From: Williamsia maris
GTDB lineage: Bacteria; Actinomycetota; Actinomycetes; Mycobacteriales; Mycobacteriaceae
DNA: 64,000 nucleotides
Direction of reading: 5' to 3'
Assembly: GCF_024171815.1 (NCBI RefSeq)
Contig: NZ_JAMTCJ010000002.1
Coordinates: 372,001-436,000, forward strand
Positions 60,716-64,000 of the stretch are shown here, in pieces (position 1 is the stretch's first letter; every line of letters begins with the position of its first letter). The notes below the pieces were generated by a model. It had not been told where the DNA came from. It worked only from the letters and a program-made list of their open reading frames with translations, and searched no databases. The position numbers were made by a program, and so were the translations under genes.

Positions 60716-61798
60716 ATGACACCGACAGCAGACCACAGAACGGCCCATGACCGGCGGTTACACCCGGCGTTGTGGCGGACGGTGGTACTCGCCGTCGTCG
60801 CGTCCATCGCCGTCGCGGTGGGCGGGGCGACGGGCGTGGCGAGAGCGGAACCGAACGAGTCCACCACGTGGCTGTGCCGACCCGGCCAGGCCGCCGATCC
60901 GTGCGGCGGCCGCTCGGGCGCGCCCGTCGACTGCTTCTACGTGTACCCGACGGTCTCGCTGCAGCTGACCGCCAACGCGAACCGTTCCATCGGTGCGGAG
61001 GAACGTCTGATCGCCGGCCAGCAGGCCGCGCCCTTCGGCACGAAGTGCAACGTGTGGGCTCCCGTCTACCGCCAGAGCACCCTGCGTGGGCTGTTCACCG
61101 CGACCGGCAACCAACGCGCCGCTGCCCTGGATCTCGCCTACGACGACCTCGAGAAGGGCTGGAACGACTATCTGACACACCACAACAACGGGCGTGGCGT
61201 CGTCCTCATCGGCCACTCACAGGGGACGTTGATGTTGCGGACGCTGATCCGCAAGCGCATCGAGAACACCCCCGTGCAGGCACGACTGGTGTCGGCCATC
61301 CTGCTCGGCGGGAACGTGTTGGTACGCAAGGGCTCACTCGTCGGCGGCGACTTCTCGTCGGTCCCGGCGTGCACCACCACGACGCAGACCGGTTGCGTCG
61401 TCGCCTATTCCGCGTTCAATCGGCAGCCGCCGGCCGACTCCCGGTTCGGACGACCGCCGTCGGAACCCGGGACCCAGGGAACGCGGGGCGACCTGCCGTC
61501 CGGCCCCGACTACGAGGTGCTGTGCACCAATCCGGCCGCGCTGGACAGCAGCGCTCCGGCCCGGCTGCACAGCCAGATCGCCGGGCGGTCGACGCAGGGT
61601 TACACCGGGGTCTGCAGCACCGGGGCGGGCGCACACGTGTTGCGGATCAGCGGGGGCGGGGACGGCGCGCCACCGGCGGGAGTTCTGCCGACCCTGCCCA
61701 ACGCCACGTGGGGACTGCATCTGCTCGACGTCAACATCGCGCAGGGCGATCTCGTCGACCTGGTGGGCACACAGGGCCGGGCGTACGCCGGGCGCTGA
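60716..61798 (+). CDS. DUF3089 secreted alpha/beta hydrolase
   Basis: A 360-residue protein with a signal peptide (hydrophobic 19-38, ending ARA at 44) and a hydrolase domain: STTWLCRPGQAADPC, DCFYVYPTVS (about 72-81), APFGTKCNVWAPVYRQST, the nucleophile elbow GHSQG (Ser168) and a late WGLHLLDVNIAQGDL. These match DUF3089, a lipase/cutinase-like family of actinobacterial exported enzymes. Several Cys could form disulfides. ATG after GGGGAGCC. A strong shared terminator follows. Confidence 0.85.
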   Translation: MTPTADHRTAHDRRLHPALWRTVVLAVVASIAVAVGGATGVARAEPNESTTWLCRPGQAADPCGGRSGAPVDCFYVYPTVSLQLTANANRSIGAEERLIAGQQAAPFGTKCNVWAPVYRQSTLRGLFTATGNQRAAALDLAYDDLEKGWNDYLTHHNNGRGVVLIGHSQGTLMLRTLIRKRIENTPVQARLVSAILLGGNVLVRKGSLVGGDFSSVPACTTTTQTGCVVAYSAFNRQPPADSRFGRPPSEPGTQGTRGDLPSGPDYEVLCTNPAALDSSAPARLHSQIAGRSTQGYTGVCSTGAGAHVLRISGGGDGAPPAGVLPTLPNATWGLHLLDVNIAQGDLVDLVGTQGRAYAGR

Positions 61799-61822
61799 GC
61801 TCACCCCGACCCACCCACGACA

Positions 61823-61862
61823 CACTTCGGCCCCCACAGAGGATTCTGCGGGGGCCGAAGTG
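61823..61862. terminator. bidirectional terminator
   Basis: Perfect 13-base arms CACTTCGGCCCCC (61823-61835) and GGGGGCCGAAGTG (61850-61862); the loop can add CAGA/TCTG pairs. It separates the convergent DUF3089 and rplI genes and can end both transcripts. Confidence 0.9.
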
Positions 61863-61878
61863 GTGGTTCAGGTGACGA

Positions 61879-62331
61879 TCAGCTCGCGACAACCGAGAGG
61901 TTGAGCGACGCCGACACGTCAGGGTGCAGGTTCACGACGACGGGGTAGGTACCCGTGGCCTTGATGTGTCCCTTGGGCAGTTCGACGGCACGCTTGTCGA
62001 TGACCGGGCCGCCCGCGGTGCGGATGGCGCCGGCGACGTCGGCGACGGTGACCGAGCCGAACAGCTTGCCCGAGTCGTGGGTCTTCACCGGGAGTGAGAC
62101 CGACTCGAGGTTCTCCAGAGCCTGCTTCAGCTCGTTGGCGTGATCGAGTCCGCGCACCGCGCGGGCTTCCTGCGAACGCCGGATTCCTTCGACCTGCTTC
62201 TGTGCGCCACGGCTGGCCGGGATGGCCAGACCGCGGGGCAGCAGGAGGTTGCGACCGTAACCGTCTTTGACCTCGACGGTGTCGCCTGCGACTCCGAGGT
62301 TTTCGACCTCGGCGGTGAGAATGAGCTTCAT
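61879..62331 (-). CDS. rplI: 50S ribosomal protein L9
   Basis: A 150-residue L9: [36 protein letters not shown] (signature), a long connecting helix (about 45-75) and a C-terminal domain with [16 protein letters not shown]9 binds 23S rRNA near L1 and helps keep reading frame. Last gene of rpsF-ssb-rpsR-rplI, 15 bases after rpsR. Ends at the bidirectional terminator. Confidence 0.97.
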   Translation of the reverse strand: MKLILTAEVENLGVAGDTVEVKDGYGRNLLLPRGLAIPASRGAQKQVEGIRRSQEARAVRGLDHANELKQALENLESVSLPVKTHDSGKLFGSVTVADVAGAIRTAGGPVIDKRAVELPKGHIKATGTYPVVVNLHPDVSASLNLSVVAS

Positions 62332-62346
62332 TTTGTCCCTTTCCGC

Positions 62347-62607
62347 TCAGCGCGCCGTGGAGGTGAACGGCAGCAGTGAGACCTCGCGTGAGTTCTTCAC
62401 CGCAATGGCCACGTCCCGCTGGTGCTGGACGCAGTTCCCGGTCACACGGCGTGACCGGATCTTGCCCTTGTCCGACAGGAACCGCCGCAGTTGCGAGGTG
62501 TCCTTGTAGTCGATGTCAGGTTTCATATCTGTACAGAAGGAACAGGCCTTGGCCTTGACGTCCTTCTCGGCACGGACTCTGCGTCCGCCGCCTGATGTTT
62601 TCGGCAT
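62347..62607 (-). CDS. rpsR: 30S ribosomal protein S18 (zinc-binding C+ form)
   Basis: An 86-residue S18 with [24 protein letters not shown] (core) and [20 protein letters not shown]. The two CSFC cysteines and the later Cys are ligands of the C+ form; actinobacteria often hold a second, cysteine-free copy elsewhere for zinc shortage. S18 pairs with S6 in the 30S platform. ATG at 62607 after a GGAG-type site; the longer open frame upstream overlaps ssb and is not used. Confidence 0.95.
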   Translation of the reverse strand: MPKTSGGGRRVRAEKDVKAKACSFCTDMKPDIDYKDTSQLRRFLSDKGKIRSRRVTGNCVQHQRDVAIAVKNSREVSLLPFTSTAR

Positions 62608-62648
62608 TTCCTTGCTCCGATATGTGATGCGAGACCGCCGCAGCGGTC

Positions 62649-63176
62649 CTAGAACGGTGGTTCGTCGTCCCCGCCGCCGAACGATCCGCTCGCCGGGGCG
62701 CTGCCCCACGGATCGTCGTTCGCCGCTGCGCCGCCGCCGGACGAGCCGCCACGGCTTCCGCCGCCGCCGCCCGATGACCCGGAGTTGCCGCCGCCCCCAC
62801 CGCCGCCACCGCGCGATGCACGGTTGACCTTGGCGGTGGCGTACTTGAGCGAGGGACCGACTTCTTCGACCTCGAGTTCCACGACCGTGCGCTTCTCGCC
62901 CTCACGCGTCTCGTACGACCGCTGCTTGAGCCGGCCGGACACGATGACGCGGGCGCCCTTCGTCAGGCTTTCGGCCACGTTCTCCGCGGCGTCGCGCCAG
63001 ATGCTGCAGCGCATGAACAGCGCCTCGCCGTCTTTCCATTCGTTGGTCTGACGGTCGAACATCCGGGGGGTGGAGGCAACCGTGAAGTTGGCCACCGCCG
63101 CACCCGACGGGGTGAATCGCAGCTCGGGATCCGCTGTCAGGTTTCCGATGACGGTGAGAATGGTGTCGCCGGCCAT
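62649..63176 (-). CDS. ssb: single-stranded DNA-binding protein
   Basis: A 175-residue SSB: OB fold 1-110 ([60 protein letters not shown]), a Gly/Ser-rich flexible tail (about 120-160) and the acidic tip DDEPPF that recruits replication and repair enzymes. It lies between rpsF and rpsR as in most bacteria. Tetramer that covers single strands at forks. Confidence 0.97.
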   Translation of the reverse strand: MAGDTILTVIGNLTADPELRFTPSGAAVANFTVASTPRMFDRQTNEWKDGEALFMRCSIWRDAAENVAESLTKGARVIVSGRLKQRSYETREGEKRTVVELEVEEVGPSLKYATAKVNRASRGGGGGGGGNSGSSGGGGGSRGGSSGGGAAANDDPWGSAPASGSFGGGDDEPPF

Positions 63177-63368
63177 GGTGAAACTCCCTATGCGTGTGGG
63201 TTGTTCTCGGGATCGATGCGCACCGGGGACAAGAGTCGGTCACGCTCGTGCGTGTCGACCATATTTCCCGGTACCGACATGAGACTCGAGTTCTGCCCGA
63301 TCGGTTCCATCGACCTCGACTTCGGGGCGACGGCAACGGCCGGACGGACTCGGATCACGTCCGACGTT

Positions 63369-63656
63369 CTAGTGCTCCGACCGCAGAACCTTGGTGCGCA
63401 GGACCGACTCGTTCAGCTTCAGCTGACGATCGAGCTCGCTCACCGTCTTGGGCTCCGCGTTGATGTCGATGACGGCGTAGATCGCCTCGGTGTGCTTCTG
63501 GATCTCGTACGCCAGACGGCGCTTTCCCCAGATGTCGACCTTGTCGATCTTGCCGCCGTCCTTGCGGACAACGTTGAGAAAGGTGTCGAGCGAAGGGGCA
63601 ACGGTGCGCTCGTCCAGATTCGGATCGAGGATGACCATCAATTCGTAATGACGCAT
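63369..63656 (-). CDS. rpsF: 30S ribosomal protein S6
   Basis: A 95-residue S6: [40 protein letters not shown] and a final strand, with the short end typical of high-GC Gram-positives. It binds S18 and 16S rRNA in the platform. First gene of its operon, with a textbook ribosome site AGGAGGTGATG and a leader hairpin at 63687-63705. The 192 bases to ssb hold no gene I recognise. Confidence 0.97.
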   Translation of the reverse strand: MRHYELMVILDPNLDERTVAPSLDTFLNVVRKDGGKIDKVDIWGKRRLAYEIQKHTEAIYAVIDINAEPKTVSELDRQLKLNESVLRTKVLRSEH

Positions 63657-63686
63657 AAGACCACATCACCTCCTGTGGGCTAGTCG

Positions 63687-63705
63687 GCCACGGACGATCC
63701 GTGGC
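63687..63705 (-). promoter_or_regulatory. leader hairpin before rpsF
   Basis: A perfect 8-base stem (GCCACGGA at 63687-63694 and TCCGTGGC at 63698-63705) with a 3-base loop, about 30 bases upstream of the rpsF ATG and just before its ribosome site. Position fits a translational control element, possibly for S6/S18 feedback as known in other bacteria, but the known motif's bulge is not clear here. Confidence 0.4.
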
Positions 63706-63845
63706 AGGAGGGTCGCCTGCGTCGGCAACCGGGCAAGGCTACATCAGTGTCCTGTGACCAGCGAAATCGTGGCCGGCGACGCCGTCGTTGGAACAGGATC
63801 GCGAATCTGCTTCTTCGAGACGTGACCTGCGTTACGTTTCGAGCC

Positions 63846-64000
63846 ATGACCAGTTCACTCGCAGTGGCCTCCGTCGCCGACCTCACGCCGGAATGGTTGT
63901 CCTCGGTCGTGGGCACCGGCACGGTGTCGGAGTTCTCCACCGAACGTATCGGCACCGGCCAGGTGAGCGAGAACCATCGCGTCACCCTCACCTACTCCGC
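63846..64000 (+). CDS. start of a phosphotransferase-like gene (partial)
   Basis: The first 51 residues of a plus-strand gene cut by the window end: MTSSLAVASVADLTPEWLSS, then VSEFSTERIGTGQVSENHRV. The IGTGQVSENHRV stretch resembles the ATP-loop beginning of aminoglycoside-phosphotransferase-fold kinases (ecdysteroid-kinase-like branch), where a Gly-rich turn precedes the first strand pair. Function beyond that cannot be judged from a fragment. Confidence 0.5.
   Translation, partial: MTSSLAVASVADLTPEWLSSVVGTGTVSEFSTERIGTGQVSENHRVTLTYS

Overview
The window comes from the chromosome of a high-GC actinobacterium of the mycolic-acid group (Mycobacteriales). Gordonia or a close relative is my best guess. 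The evidence is the very high third-position GC, an egtABCD ergothioneine cluster, an antigen-85-like mycolyltransferase/esterase, wax-ester-synthase-type acyltransferases, a FadE25-like acyl-CoA dehydrogenase, a DsbA/VKOR oxidative-folding pair, and the order rpsF-ssb-rpsR-rplI with an intein-split dnaB nearby. No rRNA or tRNA gene, CRISPR array, prophage or intact insertion sequence was seen.

Layout. 1-5.4 kb: a TetR regulator, a small membrane protein, then egtA-B-C-D on the minus strand, encoding ergothioneine synthesis up to the C-S lyase step; egtE is not here. 5.6-8.8 kb: an OmpR-type response regulator and its kinase, divergent from a Gly/Pro-rich membrane protein, with tandem hexamer repeats between them. 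8.8-16 kb: small stress or lipid-binding proteins, a secreted HNH nuclease, a PrmC-like methyltransferase, a SDR/DUF2867 protein, a DUF1275 protein and an Ag85-like esterase. 16-20 kb: MarR regulator, 14-helix efflux pump, PepA-like serine protease. 20-25 kb: a decayed crotonase gene, a membrane protein/winged-helix pair behind twin palindromes, a Mop-type protein, acyl-CoA dehydrogenase, SDR, DsbA and VKOR. 25-33 kb: an excalibur HNH nuclease, a WS/DGAT, a SNF2 ATPase with a SWIM partner, an unusual 21-bp repeat cluster, and a FAD oxidase. 33-41.6 kb: an amino-acid permease, a channel with two RCK regions, a decarboxylating dehydrogenase, DUF305, and two MarR circuits. 41.7-49.7 kb: FadE25, a Baeyer-Villiger monooxygenase, a PNPOx-fold protein, a TetR/lipase pair, a RibD-like reductase and a divergent WS/DGAT. 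50-57 kb: a stress-type SDR with a GH15 enzyme, an aldo-keto reductase, a TetR/SDR pair, and an ABC-F protein. 57-64 kb: dnaB with an intein, a DUF3089 hydrolase, the ribosomal/ssb operon, and the start of a kinase-like gene.

How it works together. Most of the window is a mosaic of small local circuits: a regulator next to or divergent from the gene it probably controls, with a visible palindrome between them (16.1, 20.3, 39.4, 41.3, 45.7 and 54.7 kb). Common themes are redox protection (ergothioneine, DsbA/VKOR, flavin enzymes, a quinone reductase), lipid metabolism and the envelope, and extracytoplasmic enzymes. The least conventional items are the dnaB intein, which carries the hallmarks of a class 3 (WCT) intein with a degenerate LAGLIDADG motif, the inverted clusters of 21-bp repeats at 31.4-31.7 kb, and the mirrored response-regulator sites at 7.9 kb. 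All assignments come from reading the sequence; no database search was run.
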